Under the pieces are notes generated by a model that saw nothing but the letters and a program-made list of their open reading frames with translations, had not been told where the DNA came from and ran no database searches. The translations under genes were made by a program, and so were the position numbers. Shown piece by piece: positions 56,770 to 64,000 of a stretch of 64,000 nt of DNA. Positions within the stretch are counted from its first letter, which is position 1; each line of letters opens with the position of its first letter. The stretch is from Variovorax gossypii (GTDB taxonomy: Bacteria > Pseudomonadota > Gammaproteobacteria > Burkholderiales > Burkholderiaceae_C): positions 868,001 to 932,000 of the forward strand of contig NZ_RXOE01000002.1 of assembly GCF_003965815.1 (NCBI RefSeq). Reading direction: 5' to 3'.

Positions 56770-58062
56770 TTGGCCTCCACCGCGCATCAACCCCTTGCCG
56801 AACGCCTGCGTCCCAAGACGCTGGGCGAGGTGATCGGCCAGCAGCACCTGCTCGGCCCGGGCATGCCGCTGCGCATCGCCTTCGAGTCGGGCCAGCCGCA
56901 TTCCTGCATCCTCTGGGGGCCGCCGGGCACCGGCAAGACCACCATCGCGCGCCTGATGGCCGATGCCTTCGACGCGCAGTTCCTGAGCATCAGCGCGGTG
57001 CTCGGCGGCGTGAAGGACATCCGCGAAGCGGTGGAGCGCGCCACCGCCGCGCGCGACGGGCTGACGCAGCAGCGCACCATCGTCTTCGTCGACGAAGTGC
57101 ACCGCTTCAACAAGAGCCAGCAGGACGCCTTTCTGCCGCACGTGGAGTCGGGCCTCTTCACCTTCATCGGCGCGACCACCGAGAACCCTTCGTTCGAAGT
57201 CAACTCGGCGTTGCTGTCGCGGGCTGCCGTCTACGTGCTGCAGTCGCTCGACGAAAGCAACCTCAAGCAGATCGTGGCGCGTGCGCAGGCCATACAGGCC
57301 GTGCCCGCCATCGACGACGTCGCGGTCGATCGCCTCGTGGCGTATGCCGACGGCGATGCCCGCCGGCTGCTCAACACCCTCGAGACGCTCGCGGTCGCGG
57401 CCCGCGCCGAGAAGCTCGACCACATCACCGACGAGTGGCTGCTGCGCGTGCTCGGCGAGCGCATGCGGCGCTACGACAAGGGCGGCGAGCAGTTCTACGA
57501 CACCATCAGCGCGCTGCACAAGTCCGTGCGCGGCAGCGACCCTGACGCCGCTCTCTACTGGTTCGTGCGCATGCTCGACGGCGGCGCCGACCCGCGCTAC
57601 ATGGCGCGCCGGCTGGTGCGCATGGCCAGCGAGGACATCGGCCTGGCCGACCCGCGCGCGTTGCGCCTCGCGCTCGATGCCGCCGAGGTCTACGAGCGAC
57701 TGGGTACCCCCGAGGGCGAGCTGGCGCTGGCCGAATGCGTGGTCTACCTCGCGATCGCACCCAAGTCGAACGCCGTCTACAAGGCCTACAACGCGGTGCG
57801 CGCACTCGTGAAGACCGACAGCACGCGCCCGGTGCCCATGCACCTGCGCAATGCGCCGACCAAGCTCATGAAGGAGCTCGACTACGGCAAGGGCTACCGC
57901 TACGCGCACGACGAGGAGAGCGGTTTCGCCGCCGGCGAGCGATACCTTCCCGATGGCCTGGAGGGCCAGGTTTTCTACGAACCGGTAGAGCGTGGACTCG
58001 AAATCCGCATCGCGGAAAAGCTGCGCGACCTGCGCCGGCGCAACGACGAAGCCAAGGGCTGA
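56770..58062 (+). CDS. rarA: Replication-associated recombination protein RarA (MgsA)
   Basis: 430 residues, AAA+ clamp-loader-like ATPase. Walker A WGPPGTGKTTIARL, Walker B VFVDEVHRFNKSQQD, sensor GATTENPSFEVNSALLSRA, and the C-terminal helical tetramerisation domain with MASEDIGLADPRAL. It acts at stalled forks. Start is TTG 56770, 19 bp after lolA, probably co-transcribed with it. Confidence 0.94.
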   Translation: MASTAHQPLAERLRPKTLGEVIGQQHLLGPGMPLRIAFESGQPHSCILWGPPGTGKTTIARLMADAFDAQFLSISAVLGGVKDIREAVERATAARDGLTQQRTIVFVDEVHRFNKSQQDAFLPHVESGLFTFIGATTENPSFEVNSALLSRAAVYVLQSLDESNLKQIVARAQAIQAVPAIDDVAVDRLVAYADGDARRLLNTLETLAVAARAEKLDHITDEWLLRVLGERMRRYDKGGEQFYDTISALHKSVRGSDPDAALYWFVRMLDGGADPRYMARRLVRMASEDIGLADPRALRLALDAAEVYERLGTPEGELALAECVVYLAIAPKSNAVYKAYNAVRALVKTDSTRPVPMHLRNAPTKLMKELDYGKGYRYAHDEESGFAAGERYLPDGLEGQVFYEPVERGLEIRIAEKLRDLRRRNDEAKG

Positions 58063-58313
58063 TACAGCCGTCTATACCCTGTTGCAGCATGCGCGCGAAG
58101 CGTGCATGACCCCACGCGCATACAGCATGACGTGAGCGGGTAAACCCCGGTCCGCGCGCACCAAATCAGCGCTGGTGCGTGACTACAATCCCGCCCACAA
58201 ATCCGCCGGCGACACATGCTGGCTGGTTTTTTGCTTGTCAAGCCAGGGGCGCCAAACCGGTGACCCGGTGGGTGAATGGCACCCCAACGGTGCAACACAT
58301 AGGAAATCGCGTT

Positions 58314-59243
58314 ATGGACATTTTGCTGCAGCAGATCATCAACGGTCTGGTTCTCGGCAGCATGTACGCCTTGATAGCCCTGGGCTACACAATGGTGTAC
58401 GGCATCATCAATCTGATCAACTTTGCGCACGGTGAAGTGCTGATGGTGGGGGCTCTCACGAGCTGGACCATCATCGGCCTCATGAAGGACGGCATGCCCA
58501 ACACGCCGGGCTGGCTCATCCTCTTCATCGCGCTGATCATCGCCTGCGTCGTCGCGGCAACCCTGAACTTCGTGATCGAGAAAGTGGCCTACCGGCCGCT
58601 GCGCAACAGCCCCAAGCTCGCGCCGCTCATCACCGCCATCGGCATGTCGATCCTGCTGCAGACGCTGGCAATGATCATCTGGAAGCCGACCAACAAGGCA
58701 TACCCGACGCTCCTTCCCTCCGACCCCATCCACCTCGGCGGCGCGGTCATCTCTCCCACCCAGGTCATGATCCTCAGCGTCACGGCGTTCTCGCTCGTGG
58801 TGCTCATGTGGCTGGTCAACTACACCAAGCTCGGCCGCGCGATGCGCGCCACCGCCGAGAACCCGCGCGTTGCGGCGCTCATGGGCATCCGCCCCGACAT
58901 GGTCATCTCGGCCACCTTCATCATCGGCGCCGTGCTCGCCGCCATCGCCGGCGTGATGTACGCCTCCAACTACGGTATCGCGCAGCACGCCATGGGCTTC
59001 CTGCCCGGCCTCAAGGCCTTCACCGCGGCCGTGTTCGGCGGCATCGGCAACCTTGCCGGCGCAGTGGTCGGCGGCATCCTGCTGGGTCTCATCGAGGCCA
59101 TCGGCTCGGGCTACATCGGAACGCTGACCGGCGGCGTGCTCGGCAGCAACTACAGCGACATCTTCGCGTTCATCGTGCTGATCGCCATGCTCACGCTGCG
59201 CCCGTCGGGCCTGCTGGGCGAACGCGTGGCCGACCGCGCCTGA
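58314..59243 (+). CDS. livH: Branched-chain amino acid ABC transporter permease LivH
   Basis: 309 residues, about eight helices, first of the livHMGF set. MDILLQQIINGLVLGSMYALIALGYTMVYGIINLINFAHGEVLM is the classical LivH N-terminus; start ATG 58314 with AGGAAAT upstream. The 251-bp upstream region has TACAAT at 58184 as a possible -10. No livJ/livK binding-protein gene is in the window. Confidence 0.94.
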   Translation: MDILLQQIINGLVLGSMYALIALGYTMVYGIINLINFAHGEVLMVGALTSWTIIGLMKDGMPNTPGWLILFIALIIACVVAATLNFVIEKVAYRPLRNSPKLAPLITAIGMSILLQTLAMIIWKPTNKAYPTLLPSDPIHLGGAVISPTQVMILSVTAFSLVVLMWLVNYTKLGRAMRATAENPRVAALMGIRPDMVISATFIIGAVLAAIAGVMYASNYGIAQHAMGFLPGLKAFTAAVFGGIGNLAGAVVGGILLGLIEAIGSGYIGTLTGGVLGSNYSDIFAFIVLIAMLTLRPSGLLGERVADRA

Positions 59244-59256
59244 GGAGCTCGCCATC

Positions 59257-60465
59257 ATGAAGAACAGCAAGAACCTCGCCCTCTACGTCATCGGCGCCAT
59301 CGCCGTGCTCGCGCTGCCGCTGCTGCTGCAGATGCAGGGCAACGCCTGGGTGCGCATCGCCGACATCGCACTGCTCTACGTGCTGCTGGCCCTGGGCCTG
59401 AACATCGTGGTCGGCTACGCCGGCCTGCTCGACCTGGGCTACGTCGCCTTTTTCGCGGTGGGGGCCTACCTCTTCGCGCTGATGGGCTCCACGCACCTGT
59501 CCGAGACCTTCGAGTGGTTCAAGATCACGTTCCCGAACGGCATGCACACCTCGCTGCTGATCGTGATACCGCTGGCCTTCGTGCTGGCCGCGGTGCTCGG
59601 CGTGCTGCTGGGCGCGCCCACGCTCAAGCTGCGCGGCGACTACCTCGCCATCGTCACGCTCGGCTTCGGCGAAATCATCCGCGTGTTCCTGAACAACCTC
59701 GACCAGCCGGTGAACATCACCAACGGTCCGAAGGGCATCACCTCGATCGACTCGATCAAGTTCTGGGGGCTCGACCTGGGCAAGGCGCTGAAGTTCGACG
59801 GCTTCACCATCTCGTCGGTCACGCTCTACTACTACCTGTTCCTGGCGCTGGTGCTGGCCACCATCCTCATCTCGCACCGCCTGCAGCTCTCGCGCATCGG
59901 CCGCGCCTGGATGGCCATTCGCGAGGACGAGATCGCCGCCAAGGCCATGGGCATCAACACCCGCAACATGAAGCTGCTGGCCTTCGGCATGGGCGCGAGC
60001 TTCGGCGGCGTCTCCGGCGCGATGTTCGCGGCCTTCCAGGGCTTCGTGTCGCCCGAGTCCTTCAGCCTGATGGAGTCGGTGATGATCGTGGCCATGGTGG
60101 TGCTCGGCGGCATCGGCCACCTGCCCGGCGTGATCCTGGGCGCCATCCTGCTGGCGGCGCTGCCTGAAGTGCTGCGCTACGTGGCCGGTCCGCTGCAGTC
60201 GCTGACCGACGGCCGCCTCGACGCGTCCATCCTGCGCCAGCTGTTCATCGCGCTGGCCATGATCATCATCATGCTGGTGCGCCCGCGCGGCCTGTGGCCC
60301 TCGCCGGAGCACGGCAAGTCGCTGACCAGGAAGGGCGGCGTGCCCGTCGACCCGACCCATGCCGCAGTGGCCCCCGGCTCGCTGCAGACTCACGCGCCGG
60401 GCGTCGATTCGCCCGCCGACGAGCTGCCTGGCGGCGCCAACCGTCCCATGTCGATCAATCCCTGA
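59257..60465 (+). CDS. livM: Branched-chain amino acid ABC transporter permease LivM
   Basis: 402 residues, about ten helices. LivM motifs ALGLNIVVGYAGLLDLGYVAFFAVGAY and GAPTLKLRGDYLAIVTLGFGEIIRV. It forms the transmembrane channel with LivH; 13 bp after livH. Confidence 0.94.
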   Translation: MKNSKNLALYVIGAIAVLALPLLLQMQGNAWVRIADIALLYVLLALGLNIVVGYAGLLDLGYVAFFAVGAYLFALMGSTHLSETFEWFKITFPNGMHTSLLIVIPLAFVLAAVLGVLLGAPTLKLRGDYLAIVTLGFGEIIRVFLNNLDQPVNITNGPKGITSIDSIKFWGLDLGKALKFDGFTISSVTLYYYLFLALVLATILISHRLQLSRIGRAWMAIREDEIAAKAMGINTRNMKLLAFGMGASFGGVSGAMFAAFQGFVSPESFSLMESVMIVAMVVLGGIGHLPGVILGAILLAALPEVLRYVAGPLQSLTDGRLDASILRQLFIALAMIIIMLVRPRGLWPSPEHGKSLTRKGGVPVDPTHAAVAPGSLQTHAPGVDSPADELPGGANRPMSINP

Positions 60466-60485
60466 ACGCCGAAGGAGAAATCAAC

Positions 60486-61259
60486 ATGACGGCAGACACC
60501 ATCCTCGACGTCCGAGGCATCTCCAAGCGCTTCGGCGGGCTGCAGGCCCTGTCCGACGTGGGCATCACCATCAAGCGCGGCCAGGTCTACGGCCTGATCG
60601 GCCCCAACGGCGCCGGCAAGACCACGTTCTTCAACGTGATCACCGGCCTGTACACGCCCGACAGCGGCACCTTCGAGCTCGCGGGCAAGCCCTACCAGCC
60701 GACGGCCGTGCACGAAGTGGCCAAGGCCGGCATCGCGCGCACCTTCCAGAACATCCGCCTCTTCGCCGAAATGACGGCGCTCGAGAACGTGATGGTCGGG
60801 CGTCACATCCGCACCCATTCGGGCGTGCTCGGCGCGATGTTCCGCACCGGCGGCTTCAAGGCCGAGGAAAAGGCCATCGCCGACCGCGCGCACGAACTGC
60901 TCGACTACGTGGGCATCGGCAAGTTCGCCGACTACAAGGCGCGCACGCTGTCGTACGGCGACCAGCGCCGCCTCGAGATCGCACGCGCGCTGGCCACCGA
61001 CCCGCAGCTCATCGCGCTGGACGAGCCCGCCGCCGGCATGAACTCCACCGAGAAGGTGGCGCTGCGCGAGCTGATCGACCGCATCCGCCGCGACAACCGC
61101 ACCATCCTGATCATCGAGCACGACGTCAAGCTCATCATGGGCCTGTGCGACCGCGTCACCGTGCTGGACTACGGCAAGCAGATCGCCGAGGGAACGCCGG
61201 TGGACGTGCAGAAGAACGAGAAGGTGATCGAGGCCTACCTCGGCACCGGAGGACATTGA
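60486..61259 (+). CDS. livG: Branched-chain amino acid ABC transporter ATPase LivG
   Basis: 257 residues. Walker A GPNGAGKTTFFNVITG, signature LSYGDQRRLEIARAL, Walker B LIALDEPAAGMN, and the LivG-specific RTFQNIRLFAEMTALENVMVG. ATG 60486 with GGAGAAATC upstream. Energises LivHM together with LivF. Confidence 0.95.
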   Translation: MTADTILDVRGISKRFGGLQALSDVGITIKRGQVYGLIGPNGAGKTTFFNVITGLYTPDSGTFELAGKPYQPTAVHEVAKAGIARTFQNIRLFAEMTALENVMVGRHIRTHSGVLGAMFRTGGFKAEEKAIADRAHELLDYVGIGKFADYKARTLSYGDQRRLEIARALATDPQLIALDEPAAGMNSTEKVALRELIDRIRRDNRTILIIEHDVKLIMGLCDRVTVLDYGKQIAEGTPVDVQKNEKVIEAYLGTGGH

Positions 61260-61260
61260 G

Positions 61261-62025
61261 ATGAGCGCAGCAACGATGACGAGCGAACAAGACACCGCGA
61301 CGAAGACGGCGGGCAAGGTGCTGCTGAAGGTCAACGGCCTGAAGGTGGGCTACGGCGGCATCCAGGCCGTCAAGGGCGTGGACTTCGAGGTGCGCGAAGG
61401 CGAGCTGGTCTCGCTGATCGGCTCCAACGGCGCCGGCAAGACCACCACCATGAAGGCCATCACCGGCACGCTGCCGGCCGGGGCCGGCCACATCGAGTTC
61501 CTGGGCCGCAGCATCAAGGGCCGCGGCGCGTGGGACCTGGTGGAAGAGGGCCTCGTGATGGTGCCGGAAGGCCGTGGCGTGTTCACGCGCATGACCATCA
61601 CCGAGAACCTGCAGATCGGCGCCTACATCCGCAAGGACAAGGCCGCGATCGCGAGCGACATGGAGCGCGTGTTCGTCACCTTCCCGCGCCTGCGTGAACG
61701 CAAGGACCAGCTCGCCGGCACGATGTCGGGCGGCGAGCAGCAGATGCTGGCCATGGGCCGTGCGCTGATGGCGCGCCCCAAGGTGCTGCTGCTGGACGAG
61801 CCCACCATGGGCCTGTCGCCGATCATGTGCGACAAGATCTTCGAGGTGGTGCAGACCGTGGCCTCGCAGGGCGTGACCATCCTGCTGGTGGAGCAGAACG
61901 CCAACCGCGCGCTGCAGCTGGCCGACCGCGGCTATGTGATGGAGTCCGGGCTCATCACCATGAGCGGCGAGGCCAAGGCCCTGCTGAGCGATCCGCGCGT
62001 GCGGGCCGCGTACCTCGGCGAATAA
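61261..62025 (+). CDS. livF: Branched-chain amino acid ABC transporter ATPase LivF
   Basis: 254 residues. Walker A GSNGAGKTTTMKAITG, signature MSGGEQQMLAMGRAL, Walker B VLLLDEPTMGLSP, and the LivF segment VPEGRGVFTRMTITENL. It directly follows livG with 1 bp between. Confidence 0.95.
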   Translation: MSAATMTSEQDTATKTAGKVLLKVNGLKVGYGGIQAVKGVDFEVREGELVSLIGSNGAGKTTTMKAITGTLPAGAGHIEFLGRSIKGRGAWDLVEEGLVMVPEGRGVFTRMTITENLQIGAYIRKDKAAIASDMERVFVTFPRLRERKDQLAGTMSGGEQQMLAMGRALMARPKVLLLDEPTMGLSPIMCDKIFEVVQTVASQGVTILLVEQNANRALQLADRGYVMESGLITMSGEAKALLSDPRVRAAYLGE

Positions 62026-62046
62026 GCGGACGTTCCGTTCGCCACA

Positions 62047-62095
62047 GGCGGTGCGGGCCGCGCCCGGATGGCGCGGCGGTACGCACCGCCTTTTT
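62047..62095 (+). terminator. Terminator after livF
   Basis: GGCGGTGCG (62047-62055) pairs with CGCACCGCC (62082-62090), enclosing a second CCGCGCC/GGCGCGG stem, then TTTTT. Ends the liv operon. Confidence 0.85.
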
Positions 62096-62109
62096 CTTTT
62101 TGCTGCCGG

Positions 62110-62565
62110 CTACATCATTGCCGCGGCGGCCTTGATCGCCTCGCGGATGCGGCCGTAGGTGCCGCAGCGGCACACGTTCTCGATGGCGTCGATGTCGGCG
62201 TCCGTCGGGTTGCGCGTGCGGCGCAGCAGGTCCACCGCCGCCATGATCTGCCCCGGCTGGCAGAAGCCGCATTGCGGCACGTCGAGGTTCAGCCAGGCCT
62301 GCTGCACCGGGTGCAGCGTGTTGCCGTTGGCCAGCCCCTCGATGGTCGTCACCTGCCGGCCGCGCACGTCGGAGACGCGCACCGAGCACACCGTCACCGC
62401 CTTGCCGTCCACGTGGCATGTGCAGGCCTTGCAGACGTTGATGCCGCAGCCGTACTTCGGCCCGGTGATGCCTAGCTTGTCGCGCAGCACCCAGAGCAGG
62501 GCCATGTCGTCGGGCGCCTCGACGTCGACGCTCTGGCCGTTCACCTTGAAAGATTGCACGGGCAT
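62110..62565 (-). CDS. [2Fe-2S] small subunit of a molybdenum hydroxylase (IorA-like)
   Basis: 151 residues. First cluster CGINVCKACTC (plant-ferredoxin type), second cluster CGFCQPG...CRCGTY, the standard small-subunit layout of isoquinoline 1-oxidoreductase and aldehyde/xanthine oxidases. It passes electrons from the Mo site of the large subunit, whose gene lies 11 bp upstream (same strand), to a membrane acceptor. Converges with the liv operon. Confidence 0.93.
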   Translation of the reverse strand: MPVQSFKVNGQSVDVEAPDDMALLWVLRDKLGITGPKYGCGINVCKACTCHVDGKAVTVCSVRVSDVRGRQVTTIEGLANGNTLHPVQQAWLNLDVPQCGFCQPGQIMAAVDLLRRTRNPTDADIDAIENVCRCGTYGRIREAIKAAAAMM

Positions 62566-62576
62566 GGGGAGCCTCC

Positions 62577-64000
62577 TCAGGTCGGGATCGGAACGTTGAC
62601 AGGCGTGGGCAGCTTGCCCGGCGGGATCGGCGTGAAGTCGACCGGGAAGTTCAGCGGAAAGCTGCGCGGCTTGGTGCCGGTGGCGCGCGCATATGCGTTG
62701 GCGATGGCACCCGAGCTTGCCGACAGGCCGACCTCGCCCAGGCCGCCGATGGCCTCGCCGCTGGCCGGCATGATGATGACCTTCACGTCCTTCGGGTAGT
62801 GCTTCATTCGCGAGAAGTGGTACTGCGAATAACTGCCTTCAAGCGGCAGCCCGTTCTGGATGTGCAGTCCCGCGCTAAGCACCAGCGCGATCGACTCGCA
62901 CAGGCCGCCCTGCATCTGCGCCTCGATGCCCGATGGGTTGATCGGCGTGCCGACGTCGATGGCGATGGTCGCGCGCACCACCTTCGCGGCCGAGGGCACC
63001 CGCGCGTCGATCTCGACGATGCAGGCCGTGAACGACTTCGACTCCTGGTGCACGCCCACGCCCTGCGCGAAGCCCGCGGGCATCGCCTTGCCCCACTGCG
63101 CCGCCTCGGCCACCGTCTTGAGCACCGCGCGGGCGCGCGGCAGGCGCAGGTACTCGAGCCGGAAGGCGACAGGGTCCTTGCCCGCCGCCTTGGCCATCTC
63201 GTCGACCAGGATCTCCTCGACCAGCCGCGAAGGCTGGATGTGCACCGAGCGGTACGAGCAGGTGTTCATGTCCATCGCCACCGGCGTCAGCAGCTTGGTC
63301 GTGACGCCGAAGTTGTAGGGCGAGGTGACCATGGTCTTGAACATGATCTGCTCGATCGCGAAGTTGCCCACCGTCTGCGGAAAGGCGTTGGGCAGCGCGA
63401 TGGCCGCGGCTTCCAGCATGTTGCCGAAGCCGTGGCGCGTGTCGAGCCGCACGCCGGCGATGCGTTGCTCGAAGGCGATCACCTGGCCCAGCAGCATCGT
63501 GGCGCGCGCCTTGTGGAACATCGGCGGGCGCACGCGCGTGTGGCGCATGTCGTCGGTGCGGTGGTACATCAGGCGGCAGGGGCGCCCGAGTGCCTTGGAG
63601 ACCTGGATCGCCTGCAGCACCGGGTCCCAGAAGAGACGCCGGCCGAAGGAGCCGCCCGAGGGCACCGCATGCACGATCACCTTGCTCAACGGCAGGCCGA
63701 GTTCGGCCGCCACGGCCTGCTGCGTGACGATGGGACTCTGCAGCCCGGCCCAGATCTCGGCCCGGTCGGGGCGCACGTCGGCGATCGCGCATTCGACTTC
63801 CATCGGGCAGTGCGCGGCGGGTGCGAACTCGAACTCGCCCTCGACCGTCAGCGCGCCCAGCGGCGGCAGCGCGAACGGCAGCAGCGCCGACTTCAGCTTG
63901 CGCATGATGGTGGCGTTCGATTCGCCGTCGATAGGGCCGGCGGCCCAGGTCACGTCGAGCGCGTTCACCGCGGCCCATGCCTGCCCGAAGGTCTCGGCCA
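62577..64000 (-). CDS. Molybdopterin large subunit of a molybdenum hydroxylase (IorB-like; 5' part outside window)
   Basis: At least 474 residues are present, open to the right edge, so the N-terminus is missing. C-terminal molybdopterin-binding half: HCPMEVECAIADVRPDRAEIWAGLQSP, VPSGGSFGRRLFWDPV, IAIDVGTPINPSGIEAQMQGGLCESIALVLS, and the active-site Glu segment GGLGEVGLSASSGA. No FAD subunit gene is adjacent, matching IorAB-type enzymes that use cytochromes. Substrate unknown; probably an N-heterocycle or aldehyde. Confidence 0.92.
   Translation of the reverse strand, partial: AETFGQAWAAVNALDVTWAAGPIDGESNATIMRKLKSALLPFALPPLGALTVEGEFEFAPAAHCPMEVECAIADVRPDRAEIWAGLQSPIVTQQAVAAELGLPLSKVIVHAVPSGGSFGRRLFWDPVLQAIQVSKALGRPCRLMYHRTDDMRHTRVRPPMFHKARATMLLGQVIAFEQRIAGVRLDTRHGFGNMLEAAAIALPNAFPQTVGNFAIEQIMFKTMVTSPYNFGVTTKLLTPVAMDMNTCSYRSVHIQPSRLVEEILVDEMAKAAGKDPVAFRLEYLRLPRARAVLKTVAEAAQWGKAMPAGFAQGVGVHQESKSFTACIVEIDARVPSAAKVVRATIAIDVGTPINPSGIEAQMQGGLCESIALVLSAGLHIQNGLPLEGSYSQYHFSRMKHYPKDVKVIIMPASGEAIGGLGEVGLSASSGAIANAYARATGTKPRSFPLNFPVDFTPIPPGKLPTPVNVPIPT

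Overview
The window is about 68% G+C, densely packed and free of obvious foreign islands. Gene content and protein sequences point to a betaproteobacterium of the Comamonadaceae (Burkholderiales), most likely Variovorax or a close relative. Supporting signs are a phenylacetate (paa) cluster with a TetR-type PaaR, a Bug-type tricarboxylate transporter, the lspA-ileS-ribF order, ftsK-lolA-rarA followed by livHMGF, and family-typical intergenic repeats. The genus is inferred from memory of the families, not from a search.

Layout. 1-4.9 kb: phenylacetyl-CoA pathway (paaG-paaI-paaK-paaA on the minus strand, diverging from paaY-paaR). 4.9-9.1 kb: minus-strand MoxR ATPase / DUF58 / VWA (BatA) module and a membrane-anchored trypsin-like protease. 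9.2-13.8 kb: TatD hydrolase, a Lys/Ala repeat exported protein, a deoxyinosine-type DNA glycosylase, a spermidine synthase-like protein and a GspE-type ATPase. 14-20 kb: TctB-TctA, a LysR regulator, a Bug binding protein and gamma-glutamyltransferase. 20-27 kb: two DMT exporters, an atypical SDR, a DUF5672-GT17 fusion glycosyltransferase, quinone reductase, a single-domain response regulator and an SBF-type transporter. 27-35 kb: Na/Pi cotransporter, a palindromic mobile element, then a LacI-controlled ABC importer operon ending in a metallophosphoesterase. 35-40 kb: lspA, ileS, ribF and an HNH nuclease. 40-45 kb: enoyl-CoA hydratase-like protein, lipoprotein esterase and two acyl-CoA dehydrogenases. 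45-56 kb: purN, I78 inhibitor lipoprotein, DUF1653, M48 protease, RsmB-like methyltransferase, desaturase, rpmG/rpmB, trxB, Crp/Fnr regulator and ftsK. 56-64 kb: lolA, rarA, livHMGF and a two-subunit molybdenum hydroxylase running off the right edge.

The most unusual signals are non-coding. (1) A 263-bp element at 28921-29183 has 30-bp perfect terminal inverted repeats, two further perfect internal palindromes of 20 and 23 bp, and a TA duplication. It sits inside the TAG stop codon of the metallophosphoesterase, and the stop is preserved. (2) A 92-bp structured repeat occurs twice, inverted, at 6932-7023 and 18066-18157. Compensatory stem changes indicate selection or inheritance of a fold. 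(3) The first copy of that repeat is bracketed by a 17-bp direct duplication of the moxR end / DUF58 start. Both copies of the duplication still encode both reading frames, so the insertion can be reconstructed as having split two formerly overlapping genes without damaging either.

Functional links. The paa genes activate phenylacetate to its CoA ester (PaaK), epoxidise it (PaaA), isomerise the epoxide (PaaG) and rescue dead-end thioesters (PaaI, PaaY) under PaaR. The LacI-ABC-phosphoesterase operon followed by a same-strand Na/Pi cotransporter looks like import and hydrolysis of a phosphate ester, but the substrate is not determined. Every gap longer than about 300 bases was examined; the only one (28848-29182) holds the palindromic element.
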